NCBI RefSeq assembly: GCF_905147045.1
Contig: NC_065897.1
Coordinates: forward strand, 5,967,001 to 6,031,000
Origin: Nymphalis io
Taxonomy: Eukaryota > Arthropoda > Insecta > Lepidoptera > Nymphalidae
DNA length: 64,000 bases
Reading direction: 5' to 3'
Part shown: positions 58,901 to 64,000 of the stretch, piece by piece
How the letters are laid out: each line of letters starts with the position of its first letter
Numbering within the stretch: position 1 is the first letter of the stretch
Program-made: the position numbers and the translations under genes
Notes under the pieces: model-generated
What the model was told of the DNA's origin: nothing
The model's database searches: none
The model's input: only the letters and a program-made list of their open reading frames with translations

Positions 58901-61900
58901 CAATTGATGTACCTCCTGCATCTATTAGCGAGGCAAGGAAGAACGGTAGTGATCACTATGCACCAGCCCTCCGCGATGCTTCTTTACATGGTTGATAGGC
59001 TCTACGCAGTGGCTGCAGGGAGGTGTGCGTACATGGGATCCGTGCAGCGACTCCTACCGTACTTGAACACAATGAACCTCATATGTCCTCCATACCACAA
59101 CCCTGTTGACTTTTGTAAGTGATATAATTATGATTGTGACAAATAAAATAAATTCATTCTTAATTTAAAACTCAGATCAAACAAATAAGATGCGATTTTA
59201 TATCCCAGGCTATTCTGTAAGAACAAACTCGAAACTCACCGCAGAAATCGGTCGTCAAATGTCGAAAACTGTGCCCAAATTATTAAAACATTTCAAGAAT
59301 ACAGGCATCAAAATGGTATATCACCATAAGTCTGTTGCAAAATTTCACGGGTGAGTAATGAAGTGATTTCTTACAGAATAGCACGACAGGTATCGCTTCC
59401 AAAGTTATTAAATCATTCGTTTATTACTGTAGTGGACATAGTAGAAGTCACAAGCAATATTCATTCTAAGTTTAAATTAATGACATTATATTATTACAAA
59501 ACAAAAACTGTATTAAATGAAAAGATTTTTAAATAGCTTATAAATGTTAATTATCAGGTCTGGTATCATAAATTAAGGAAATAAAGTCATTGTAATCTTA
59601 GAGTGATAAGAGTTATCTATACTAATATTATAAAGAGGTAAAGTTTGTGAGGTTGTAGGGGGTAATCTCTGGACCTAGTAAACCGATTTTGTTTCTATTG
59701 ATAAAATTCTTTTACCAATAGAAAGTCACATCATTTGTGAGTGTCACAGGCTATATATTAACCCGAAAAATGAAAAAGTGTTTTCATTTTTCGGGTTAAT
59801 ATATAGAATTTTCGGGTTAATAAAAATAAATAAAAAAACAACCTCGAGGAGGTGGGACCGGGTCTTTCAGAGGCTCAGTTCGGGTTCAGGGCGGGTCGAT
59901 CAACTCCTCCACCTCCAGGATCGGGTGGTCCTCTGGGAGAGGGGCGATGGGCGACTTGTCCGGTATCGAGTAGGCTGCGGCATTCCACAGGGGTCAGTTC
60001 TCGGCCCAATCCTGTGGAACGTTGGCTTTGACTGGCTCCTGCGAGCACCCGTCCTTCCCGGGATGGGGGTGCTGTGCTACGTGGGCGACACCCTCATCAC
60101 GGTGACGGGACGTACCTTTCAGGAGGCGGCCCACCTGGCTGAGGTCGGAGTGTCGCTCACGATGGATTGGATAAGGATGCTGGGCTTGAGGTCTCTGTAA
60201 CAAAAACGGAGGCCCTCCTATTCCACGGTCCACGTCGAGGTCCCCCTCGAGGAGTGTCTATTACCGTCCAGGGGACGGTGATTAAGGTGCAGACCCAGAT
60301 GAGGTATCTGGGCCTGATCCTGGTTGGAAGATGGAGCTTCCGGCAGCATTTTGTCCAACTCAGCCCGAAACTCATCAACACCGCTGCCGCCTTGGGTCGC
60401 CTTCTACACAACGTAGGAGGGCCGGACACACCTTGCCGGTGATTATACGCTGGTGTGGTGTGCTCCATAGCGCTGTACGGTGCACCCATCTGGGTGGACG
60501 CTCTCACTGCTCGTAACAAGGCTCTTCTTCGGAGACCACAGAGAGTCATTACGGTGAGAGCGATACGTGGTTACCGTACTACCGTACAGTGTCATAGACG
60601 GCAGCGACACTTCTCGCGAGCGATCCATCTTGGGAACTCCAGGCAGAGGTGCTTGCGGAAGTGTAAAGTTTCCGGGTGGAAGCGAGGTCGAGTGGCGACC
60701 GTCCAGGATTGGCGGAGGTGGAGCGAGTCAGGGCTCTAGCCCAGCGAGCCTTAATTCGCAGAGGACCCAGGGCCCCTTAGCAGGCCTGGTGACAGTGGAG
60801 GCGGTCCGTCCCCACTTGAATCGCTGGGTGGAACGGAGTCACGGTACACTCACATTCAGGCTGACGCAGGTATTTACCGGGCACGGTTGCTTCGGTAGGT
60901 ATCTGCACCGGATAGCGAGGCGGGAGGTCGCTCCCTCGAACTCGACGAGTGCGGCGCGCCTTCGGACACGGCACGTCACACCATGATTAAGTGTGCTGCA
61001 TGGGGGCCTCAGCGCCACTCTCTGGCGGCCATTGTAATCGGAGACCTCTCGCTGCTGAGCGTGATAAGCGCCATGATCGGTAGCGAGAGGTTCTGGAAGG
61101 AGATGATCTCTTTCTGCGAAAACGTCATGTCGCAGGAGGAGGCCGCGGAGCGGGAGCGTGAAAACAGTGCTTCCGCTGACCCGCTTCGCCGAAGAAGACC
61201 GGGGAGAAGACGTCGGCGCTATGCAAACCTTCTCCTCCCGCCGTAAATGTCGCCGTAGCTAGGGGGTGTCTGTAACCCGAGAACCCTTTAGAATTTGGAG
61301 GGCTGCAGAGGCGGGCCTACCATCGGGACGTCACGGTAGTACGCGCAAGCGATCCCATAGCTTCCCCCGAAAAGACGGTGTGGGTACCGCTGGTTTTTTA
61401 GTGGGTATTGCGGCGCCTTCAGCGTCGGCGAGCCCCACATATCCCCCCACTTCATGTGGGGGAAACGCGTAAATGCGTTTTTCCAGCGAAAAAAAATGTT
61501 TATTTATCAAAATAAGCAAACTTATCATCTCAAGTGTTTAAAACAAAAGATTTTTCCCTTTTAGTGCATATAATACTGTAATTTGGACCAATAGTTAAAG
61601 ATATAATACGACATAGGTATGGAACCGCGACCGTGTCGTAATCTGTTGAGTGATATTTCTATTAGACGGTTTTTATTTTCATATACAACACGTCAATCTA
61701 TTTCGAAACAAATTTATTTATCACCAAGGAAATTTTGTTTAGATAAAGTTCGTTTTTTACAGTATGTTTTTTGGTTGCATAGTTTAAGAGATAATTTAAA
61801 ATATCAAATACCGAGACAATTTTATTAAGTATCGGCCAACACGACTTTTGGCAGTCAGGAAATAAATTATAGCACTCAGTACTCATCGAACCACAATCAT

Positions 61901-63380
61901 AATTTATCACAAGTAAAAATGTTTACCGCCCAACGAAGTGGAAACGAGTCAGCTAGTTTTAAATATTATGAATTATGAAAAAATCGAATTTTTATTATCT
62001 TATAATCTGTAAATCTAGTTCTCAAATCTCTTTCATCGTATTATTGTTGCGTAAGCTTGTCAACCAAACAGTATTTGATTTTGATTAGTGAATGTCATAT
62101 TTATATGATTTTATAGATCTTATCTTGATGCAAATAGTATGAGCTTGATTACCATCAAACCCCTAGTGAGCGTTGTTAACGCTCATTAAGAAATATAGAT
62201 CTAATGATACATTCACGAATATTAAAACCTAATTATAATAATAATATAATAATATCTTGGAACATTATTCACACACGGCCATCTGATCCCAAACTAAGCA
62301 GAGTTTGTACTATGGAAACCAGACAACTGATATACCAAATATACTATTATTCTTTTGTAAATAAATACATATATAGATAATTACACCCAGACTCAGGACA
62401 AACAGACATTATATATAAACTATAGAAAGTTATATAATTGTATGATAATTTAACGTATTTTTTTAATATTTCAGTTATAGAAATATGTCAAGACAATGAA
62501 GATACATTAGTTGAATGCTCAAATAATGGGAAAAATGAAAATTGGACACAAAATACGCCAAATGAGACCGATAGAAAGTTAATAGGTAAGTTTAAATAAT
62601 TATTTTATTTATGCAATAATTACTAAAACTTATATTTTTGCGATTGTATAAATGCTTTTACAAATCATATGCGACCAATATAATTTATTTTTTTAAAGAA
62701 ATAATTCTTATACTTCTATTTGATCTTAGATGTTGTGATTGAAAATTTTTTACAGAATACAAAAGAAGTAAATCTGAAGAAGTATATTTGACAACACTGC
62801 CTCCACCTAAAGAGGACCCAACTAGTAAAATCCTGTTAGCCCTTAAAAGCACATATCCAACCTCCTCATGGAAGCAATTTACAATTCTGACTAGAAGAGC
62901 TTTAATGGTAATTATTGGCGCGTTGAAATTATTATGTAATTTTCTTGCTTGTTATAATTGCTCTGATTTTCCTTATTCTTATCTTTGATACAACTGTATA
63001 CATATAATATATATAAAATTAGTTACAACTAGTTCATTGATTCCATTTGTATCAACAAACTGATTGCTGTCATTATTTCTCTGTACGATATTATCCGTGT
63101 AGTCTATAAATACTACAATGTATCGTTATACAATTTAGCTAATGATAATAATATTTTTTACAACAAGTTAATCTATTTATAATGTGTTTTTAGTCCATCT
63201 GGCGCAATCCGTCCTTCACGATAATGATCACGGGCATACATTGCTCAATGGCTTTATTTGTTGGCTTTCTCTTCTACAATGTTGGTGAAGATGCTAAATA
63301 TGTCAGAGACAACTACAATTTCCTCTACTTTAGCCTTATGTTTTTGATGTTCACGGCATTCAGTGCTGTAACTATTAGTT
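32478..63380 (+). CDS. ABC transporter G-family half-transporter (ABCG1/white-like), gene 2, 3' part outside window
   Basis: Eight exons join in phase into 420 codons: 32478-32598, 41612-41729, 55032-55218, 57594-57739, 58876-59114, 62475-62585, 62756-62907 and 63194-63380. The last ends with a donor (GTGAGT) in phase 1 and the rest lies beyond 64000. Residues 23-38 include [10 protein letters not shown], the usual start of an ABCG nucleotide-binding domain. Walker A is GQSGAGKS (63-70), signature LSGGQ (163-167), Walker B VMFLDE (183-188), and the H-loop His is 220. TM1 and TM2 lie in the last exon. The protein should dimerise to export lipid-like substrates by family analogy. Paralogue of gene 1, with mostly the same intron positions but far larger introns. 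Confidence 0.93.
34045..34335 (-). repeat. SINE-like family B (B7)
   Basis: Nearly complete reverse copy: ATAGAATAGGAAGGCGGATG, GGGCCACCTGATGGTAAGTG, ATGCGCCACCAACCTTGGGA, ACTGGCTCACTCACCCTTCA and GAGTGGGTGGTACCTACCC. It ends GCACAAAGCTCTACCACCAG. One of the best copies for a consensus. Confidence 0.92.
35285..35405 (-). mobile_element. Helitron-like interior fragment
   Basis: GTTTCCACGGCGTACGCTGC, then TTTTTCCTCATGAAAATATC and CTTCCACGATAGCATA. It shares its order of motifs with 16785-16890. Confidence 0.35.
35620..35752 (-). repeat. SINE family A fragment (A7)
   Basis: GCAGATTTCTTCACGATATT, GTGTTTGAACTCGCAATC and TCTAGCCACTAGGCCATCTC form the 5' half of family A in reverse, including the tRNA-like head. 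Confidence 0.65.
37194..37562 (+). other. GC-richer block with an unidentified frame
   Basis: A 122-codon frame on the plus strand matches no family I know. The minus strand of 37320-37510 also reads without stops for long runs, for example [20 protein letters not shown] in one frame and [20 protein letters not shown] in another, joined by a frame change. The minus strand may therefore be a decayed coding relic, perhaps of a transposon. Identity is unknown. Confidence 0.2.
38490..38748 (+). repeat. Diverged SINE-like family B (B8)
   Basis: CATACGACCCACTAATCAG, GGTGAGTGAGCCAGTATAAT and AAGACCACATCATG keep the family order with many substitutions. Confidence 0.65.
41150..41455 (-). repeat. tRNA-derived SINE family A (A8), near complete
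   Basis: Reverse copy beginning at the tail: CAGTAACAGCCTGTGAATGT, CCACTGCTGGGCTAAGGCC, AATGCGGGTTGGTGGAATAC, and the head GGTTTGAACCCACGATCATT with CTTACCACTGGGCCATC. It lies just upstream of the Walker A exon of gene 2. Confidence 0.88.
41612..41729 (+). CDS. ABCG gene 2, exon with Walker A
   Basis: Acceptor GATTTATAG, donor GTAAGT. It encodes [28 protein letters not shown] and ILAGY. The same 118-bp length and phases as gene 1. The second Walker A residue is Gln where gene 1 has Pro. Confidence 0.93.
42760..42880 (+). repeat. Unnamed repeat family F, copy 3
   Basis: AGACCGACTCGTATGCCGTA, GCATGACATTCTCTTATATG, then CATCTTGATCAC and CTTCCTTGTGTGTATATCC follow the same order as the reverse of 13110-13265. 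Confidence 0.5.
43259..43573 (-). other. Unrecognised 104-codon frame
   Basis: An open minus-strand frame in gene 2 intron 2. Its central part ([20 protein letters not shown], then [12 protein letters not shown]) has more balanced composition than its flanks. No family is recognised and no splice context is clear. It may be a relic of a mobile element or chance. Confidence 0.15.
43925..43982. repeat. (TA)n microsatellite
   Basis: About 58 bp of alternating TA with one phase slip in the middle. Confidence 0.95.
44135..44318 (-). repeat. Diverged SINE family A (A9)
   Basis: AACAACCTGTAAATTTCCTA, CTCCTCTCCTCTTGGGGAGA and a head with TAATCACTGGACCAATTCA keep the reverse family A order. Confidence 0.6.
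45250..45715 (-). mobile_element. 5'-truncated non-LTR retrotransposon (CR1/Jockey-like) 3' part
   Basis: A minus-strand fragment with the 3' untranslated end at its left (AAAGTCAAAAATCTTTATTC) and coding sequence to the right. The 3' region contains ACCGGTTCTTCTCAGGTCTG in reverse, a common lepidopteran retroelement tail. It lies in gene 2 intron 2, antisense to the gene. Confidence 0.7.
45497..45660 (-). pseudogene. Non-LTR reverse transcriptase, extreme C-terminus
   Basis: The minus strand encodes [40 protein letters not shown] and ends NCTPWE with a stop (45497-45499). This matches the C-terminal tail typical of CR1/Jockey-type polyproteins (FYNRxPxxVQ and KRxLKxRL blocks). The catalytic domains are absent through 5' truncation. 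The clade is approximate. Confidence 0.7.
45998..46113 (+). other. Exon-like segment, identity unknown
   Basis: After a plausible acceptor (TATATATAACAG) comes a frame [20 protein letters not shown] followed by [16 protein letters not shown]. It is polar and unlike the A/T-driven frames around it. It does not join gene 2 in phase as a sensible ABCG insertion. A fragment of B9 follows at 46140. It may be a captured exon or transposon relic. Confidence 0.2.
46140..46215 (+). repeat. SINE-like family B, 3' end only (B9)
   Basis: AGTCTAAGGGCGTTTGGTGA, CCACTTACCATCAGGTGGCC, then CTATTCTATAAAA and an A run. Only the last 75 bp are present. Confidence 0.85.
46310..46358. repeat. Two-unit tandem repeat, period 28
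   Basis: ACTGTGTATTGTATAAAAAA occurs at 46310 and again at 46338. Confidence 0.85.
46488..46870 (+). repeat. tRNA-derived SINE family D (D4), most complete copy
   Basis: Head GCCTCGTTGGTCTAGTGGCT and B box TCCTGGGTTCAATCCCCACG, followed by GGCCAATAAAAAGTTATTGG, a GCACGTAAAGCCGTTGG block, CTGATTATGAGAGTTAGGG and the end GACCGATTTCGGCCACGGCG. The tRNA-like head is pol III-like but joined to a long non-tRNA body, so it is not a tRNA gene. Confidence 0.85.
47165..47345. repeat. Chimeric MITE/Helitron fragment
   Basis: ACCGCGCAGAACAGTTAGTT resembles a Helitron-type end seen at 11018-11205. TACTCACCCGTGAAATGTTG, followed by an ACTTATGGTG-like piece, matches the reversed right half of MITE family E at 59209-59382. 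Confidence 0.45.
48117..51232 (+). mobile_element. Full-length RTE-clade non-LTR retrotransposon with 11-bp TSD
   Basis: The element spans 3116 bp and is bounded by the exact duplication AAATAACTAAA (48106-48116 and 51233-51243). It has a GC-rich 5' leader (48117-48290), one long coding region, and a 3' end of four TTGA/GATT units (TTGATTGATTGATTGATTGA) in place of poly(A), as RTE elements often have. Base composition is sharply GC-richer than the surrounding intron. Two disruptions, a nonsense codon and a 1-nt insertion, make this copy inactive, but its completeness and duplication indicate a recent insertion. It lies sense-oriented in gene 2 intron 2. Confidence 0.95.
48291..51213 (+). pseudogene. 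RTE polyprotein: apurinic-like endonuclease plus reverse transcriptase, two breaks
   Basis: About 970 codons. The endonuclease part (48291-49163) has LGLSEVRR with catalytic Glu, [10 protein letters not shown] with Asp and Asn, and GSDHRLV with the SDH box; such proteins are often mis-named craniofacial development protein 2. An in-frame TGA at 49161-49163 interrupts the link to the next segment, which is in the same frame. The reverse transcriptase part (49170-50285, then 50308-51213) has [29 protein letters not shown] and FADDIVI. An extra T near 50283, absent from the copy at 2164, shifts the frame by one. The C-terminus has WAGHVCRR and ends TTIGC. It nicks and reverse-transcribes by target-primed synthesis when intact. 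Confidence 0.93.
51788..52098 (-). repeat. tRNA-derived SINE family A (A10), near complete
   Basis: Reverse copy: AACAACCAGTAAATGTCCCA, CTGCTGGGCTAAGGCCTCCT, CTCCAATGCGGGTTGATGAA, a small internal duplication around TTTCCTCATGATGTTTGCAT, and the head GGTTTGAACCTACGATTATC with TTCTAACCACTGAACCATCT. Confidence 0.88.
52437..52525. repeat. (TA)n and (TATG)n microsatellite
   Basis: Runs of TATATATA grade into TGTATGTATGTATATG units over about 90 bp. Confidence 0.9.
52615..52770 (+). repeat. 3' tail of a non-LTR retroelement
   Basis: GGTTGTCTGTTAGAGATCGC, then GCGATAAGACCGCC, a T/C-rich run and TGTTGTGCAAAAAGTGTTAA with AAATAAATAAATAAAC. The motifs resemble the tail at 13315-13450. Confidence 0.5.
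53430..53578. mobile_element. MITE family E fragment
   Basis: The right end GAATTCTTACAGAATATCAG and interior TATCACATATCACGATCGTG match the family. The left inverted end is missing. Confidence 0.45.
53798..54216 (-). mobile_element. Short 5'-truncated RTE fragment with 11-bp TSD
   Basis: The minus strand carries only the last 420 bp of the RTE element, bounded by the exact duplication GGTACATATAT (53787-53797 and 54217-54227). A small untemplated or ambiguous join sits at the 5' end. It lies 2.6 kb from the full-length copy and is inverted relative to it. Confidence 0.92.
53801..54214 (-). pseudogene. RTE polyprotein C-terminal fragment
   Basis: The open frame reads from [20 protein letters not shown] to QQWTTIGC, matching the C-terminal 135 or so residues of the full-length copy almost exactly. 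It lacks the endonuclease and catalytic reverse transcriptase parts and is a dead fragment. Confidence 0.9.
54335..54605 (-). repeat. Diverged SINE family A (A11)
   Basis: AAAAGCCTGTAAAGGTCCGA, GGCTTCCTCACGATGTTTAA, AATTAAGCACATGAAAAC and a head with TTGCAACCACTAGGCCATTG. Confidence 0.65.
55032..55218 (+). CDS. ABCG gene 2, Q-loop exon
   Basis: Acceptor TTTTATTACAG, donor GTATTG, phase 0 at the 3' end. It encodes ICVNGRIR and [20 protein letters not shown], with the Q-loop Gln in the usual LQDD setting, and ends KQQKQQR. Confidence 0.92.
55335..55450 (+). repeat. SINE-like family B fragment (B10)
   Basis: CAATTTCTATGGGCGGTAGT, GACTTACCATCAGGCGGCTC and a degraded end. Only the 3' third is present, in gene 2 intron 3. 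Confidence 0.65.
55640..56030 (-). pseudogene. R1-clade reverse transcriptase relic
   Basis: The minus strand contains [20 protein letters not shown] followed by broken frames, with a stop just upstream. The LGLxLDGRWxFxxHFxxLxP block is typical of R1/TRAS-type elements and resembles [15 protein letters not shown] in the element at 59838-61495. The GC-rich composition contrasts with the intron around it. Stops and frame changes show long decay. Confidence 0.65.
56836..57170 (-). mobile_element. Helitron-like (Lep1 type) fragment
   Basis: It begins ACTAGTTACTGCCTGTGACT with TCGTTCGCGTGG, a characteristic reversed 3' end, and continues to AACTTCCTAGCTCA. A small R1-tail-like word (GCGTAAATGCGTTTTTACAA) is embedded near 56980. 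In gene 2 intron 3. Confidence 0.5.
57594..57739 (+). CDS. ABCG gene 2, signature and Walker B exon
   Basis: Encodes [11 protein letters not shown] and VMFLDEPTS. Acceptor GATTTCAG, donor GTATAA. Length 146 bp, equal to gene 1. Confidence 0.95.
57800..57942 (+). repeat. SINE-like family B fragment (B11)
   Basis: GTGGTGACGCATTGGATATG, ATTTCTTACACAGCCAATGT and GACCACGTACGATCAGGTAG form the 3' half of the family, in gene 2 intron 4. Confidence 0.75.
57943..58875. other. Rest of ABCG gene 2 intron 4
   Basis: A/T-rich with one recognisable insert, the R1 3' end at 58371-58465. Nothing else is supported. Confidence 0.5.
58371..58465 (-). mobile_element. R1-clade element, 3' end only
   Basis: In reverse it reads TGGGTATTCCGGCGCATTCA, then CAGCGCCAGCGAATCCCACA, and GCGTAAATGCGTTTTTCCAG. 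This corresponds to the 3' end of the element at 59838-61495 with a deletion in the middle. Confidence 0.75.
58876..59114 (+). CDS. ABCG gene 2, D-loop and H-loop exon
   Basis: Encodes [25 protein letters not shown] and [10 protein letters not shown]. Acceptor TATTTCAG, donor GTAAGT. Same 239-bp length and phases as gene 1. Confidence 0.95.
59209..59382. mobile_element. MITE family E, best copy
   Basis: A 174-bp element with perfect 15-bp inverted ends GCTATTCTGTAAGAA and TTCTTACAGAATAGC. No coding. Related copies lie at 10647, 26503, 47165 and 53430, and a fragment near 6595. Superfamily not assigned; the target duplication is unclear. Confidence 0.85.
59751..59806. repeat. Perfect 26-bp hairpin
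   Basis: Arms 59751-59776 and 59781-59806 are exact complements with a 4-nt loop (AGTG). A partial third copy of the arm (TTTTCGGGTTAATA) follows at about 59810. It lies at the left flank of the R1 segment. Confidence 0.9.
59838..61495 (+). mobile_element. R1-clade non-LTR retrotransposon, 5'-truncated and decayed
   Basis: A GC-rich 1.65-kb segment, contrasting strongly with the flanking A/T-rich intron. It encodes the back half of an R1-like reverse transcriptase and C-terminal region, then a 3' untranslated end with CCCCACTTCATGTGGGGGAA and GCGTAAATGCGTTTTTCCAG before an A run. The endonuclease and front of the reverse transcriptase are missing. Other traces of the family lie at 55640-56030, 56980 and 58371-58465. 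Confidence 0.85.
59850..61246 (+). pseudogene. R1-type reverse transcriptase and C-terminal region, frameshifted
   Basis: Pieces in changing frames: [20 protein letters not shown] and [12 protein letters not shown] near 59960-60100, then [37 protein letters not shown], then [20 protein letters not shown] and [20 protein letters not shown] to about 60600. A Cys-containing C-terminal part with [19 protein letters not shown] ends near 61246. The catalytic box is changed: CYVGDTL stands where YADD is expected, so an essential Asp is lost. At least three frame changes add to this. It is a dead copy. Confidence 0.82.
62260..62412 (-). repeat. SINE family C fragment (C3)
   Basis: TTCACACACGGCCATCTGAT, GGAAACCAGACAACTGATAT and TTACACCCAGACTCAGGACA match the tail and body of the copy at 19498-19765 in reverse. 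The tRNA-like head is absent. Confidence 0.8.
62475..62585 (+). CDS. ABCG gene 2, linker exon
   Basis: Acceptor TATTTCAG, donor GTAAGT. It completes [19 protein letters not shown] and an Asn-rich linker ([17 protein letters not shown]). Phases match gene 1; the linker sequence is unrelated. Confidence 0.9.
62756..62907 (+). CDS. ABCG gene 2, linker to pre-TM1 exon
   Basis: Encodes [20 protein letters not shown] and [14 protein letters not shown]. Donor GTAATT, phase 0. The donor lies 18 nt earlier in the alignment than in gene 1. Confidence 0.9.
63194..63380 (+). CDS. ABCG gene 2, TM1-TM2 exon (last visible)
   Basis: Encodes [31 protein letters not shown] and [20 protein letters not shown]. 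Donor GTGAGT at 63381, phase 1. The following exons (intracellular loop, TM3 to TM6) must lie beyond the window. Confidence 0.92.
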
Positions 63381-63454
63381 GTGAGTATAATTTTAACTAT
63401 ATTTCCTTACAATACAGTAACATTTCAACACTTATAAAAAGTAACACCTATAGA

Positions 63455-63690
63455 TTTTCCATTACTTGGCAAAAGCCTCCTCTCCACCTTATTCTACCAC
63501 GTTGCTCCAATGCAGGTTGGTGATTATATTAAACATGTGGCAAAGTTTCATCCAACATATGCAGGTTTTATCACGGTGTATATTTTCACCGCAGAGCATG
63601 AGATGAATTGAAAACACAAATAAAATTCAAAAAAATTCAGTGGTGCTTGTCCGGGTTTGAATTCTTTTTCTTTTGATTCTTAAAACTGAT
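63455..63690 (-). repeat. Diverged SINE family A (A12)
   Basis: GGCAAAAGCCTCCTCTCCAC, CACGTTGCTCCAATGCAGG and AAATTCAGTGGTGCTTGTCC with GGGTTTGAATTC. The A-box end is eroded. Confidence 0.65.
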
Positions 63691-63714
63691 AAATATTTTT
63701 TATATATATATATT

Positions 63715-64000
63715 CGCCGGGAGGGCAAATGACTCTACTCCACCTGATGGTCAGTGGTAGTAGAGTCCAAACGCGACGACGGCCAGTACAGACAGGAAAA
63801 ACGTTCTGCACTAGCCGCCTTCGCCTTGCCGGACCGCAAGATGCCTCTTCACGCCTCGTTTGAAGAAACCCGGGTTGTAAGAGGAGGGGAACACGTGAGC
63901 TGGTAAGGAATTCCATTTTTTGGAAGTGCGACAAAGAAAATAGTTGCCAAATTTCTTTGTTCGCGATGGAATTGATGTCACAGTTAGGCGGTGACATCGA
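63715..64000 (-). mobile_element. Non-LTR retrotransposon (CR1/Jockey-like) 3' part, continues past the window
   Basis: The minus strand encodes KKWNSLPAHVFPSSYNPGFF followed by KRGVKRHLAVRQGEGG and a stop at 63811-63813. The WNSLPxxVF and FKxxxxRHL blocks mark the extreme C-terminus of CR1/Jockey-type reverse transcriptases. A 3' untranslated part follows to about 63715, ending near a (TA) run. It is antisense to gene 2 in the intron after its last visible exon. Confidence 0.72.

Larger units (their letters stand above)
59616..61956 (+). mobile_element. Helitron-like element split by an R1 fragment
   Basis: The left end TCTATACTAATATTATAAAG follows an A, and the right end CAACGAAGTGGAAACGAGTC with AGCTAG precedes a T, consistent with Helitron 5'-TC, 3'-CTAG and insertion between A and T. 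Between them lie short Helitron-like flanks (59616-59837 and 61496-61956) and a GC-rich R1-clade segment. No Rep/helicase is seen, so it would be non-autonomous. The assignment depends on recognised end motifs. Confidence 0.5.

Noticed and set aside
60157..60549. Minus-strand frames over the R1 segment
   Set aside because: They are antisense shadows of a GC-rich coding relic on the plus strand.

Overview
The window is insect nuclear DNA, most likely from a lepidopteran and perhaps a nymphalid butterfly. The evidence is AT-rich sequence, genes split by GT-AG introns, and dense mobile DNA: several tRNA-derived SINE families, a second very common SINE-like family, RTE and R1 type non-LTR retrotransposons, Helitron ends of the Lep1 kind, and a PIF/Harbinger remnant. 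The order and family placement are inferred from recognised element types; no search was run. I see no bacterial, viral or CRISPR content.

The host genes are two ABC transporter half-transporters of subfamily G (white/ABCG1/ABCG4-like), both on the plus strand, head to tail. Gene 1 runs from 17529 to 25670. Eleven exons are visible, encoding 578 residues from just upstream of Walker A to the stop. Its first coding exon was not found in the 17.5 kb upstream. Gene 2 starts with ATG at 32478 and runs off the right edge. Eight exons are visible to 63380, covering the whole nucleotide-binding domain and the first membrane segments. Most intron positions and phases match between the genes, so they are tandem duplicates. 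Gene 2 has much longer introns (9.0 and 13.3 kb), swollen by transposons.

Layout: 1-17528 is noncoding DNA with an RTE copy (2164-3932), a nested SINE and many repeat fragments. 17529-25670 is ABCG gene 1. 25671-32300 is intergenic DNA with a Harbinger remnant (28146-29076). 32300-64000 is ABCG gene 2. Its intron 2 holds a full-length RTE element (48117-51232) with an 11-bp target-site duplication and a short inverted RTE fragment (53798-54216). Its intron 5 holds a Helitron-like element carrying an R1-clade fragment.

The host genes likely act as membrane exporters of lipids or sterols, each working as a dimer; that role rests on family knowledge. The most informative new observation is that the 3' tail of the commonest tRNA-derived SINE matches the 3' end of the RTE element in the same window. 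This suggests that the RTE machinery mobilises the SINE. I did not find a convincing undescribed molecular system. The other notable items are perfect hairpins, an unnamed three-copy repeat, a MITE family, and some unexplained GC-rich or exon-like blocks.
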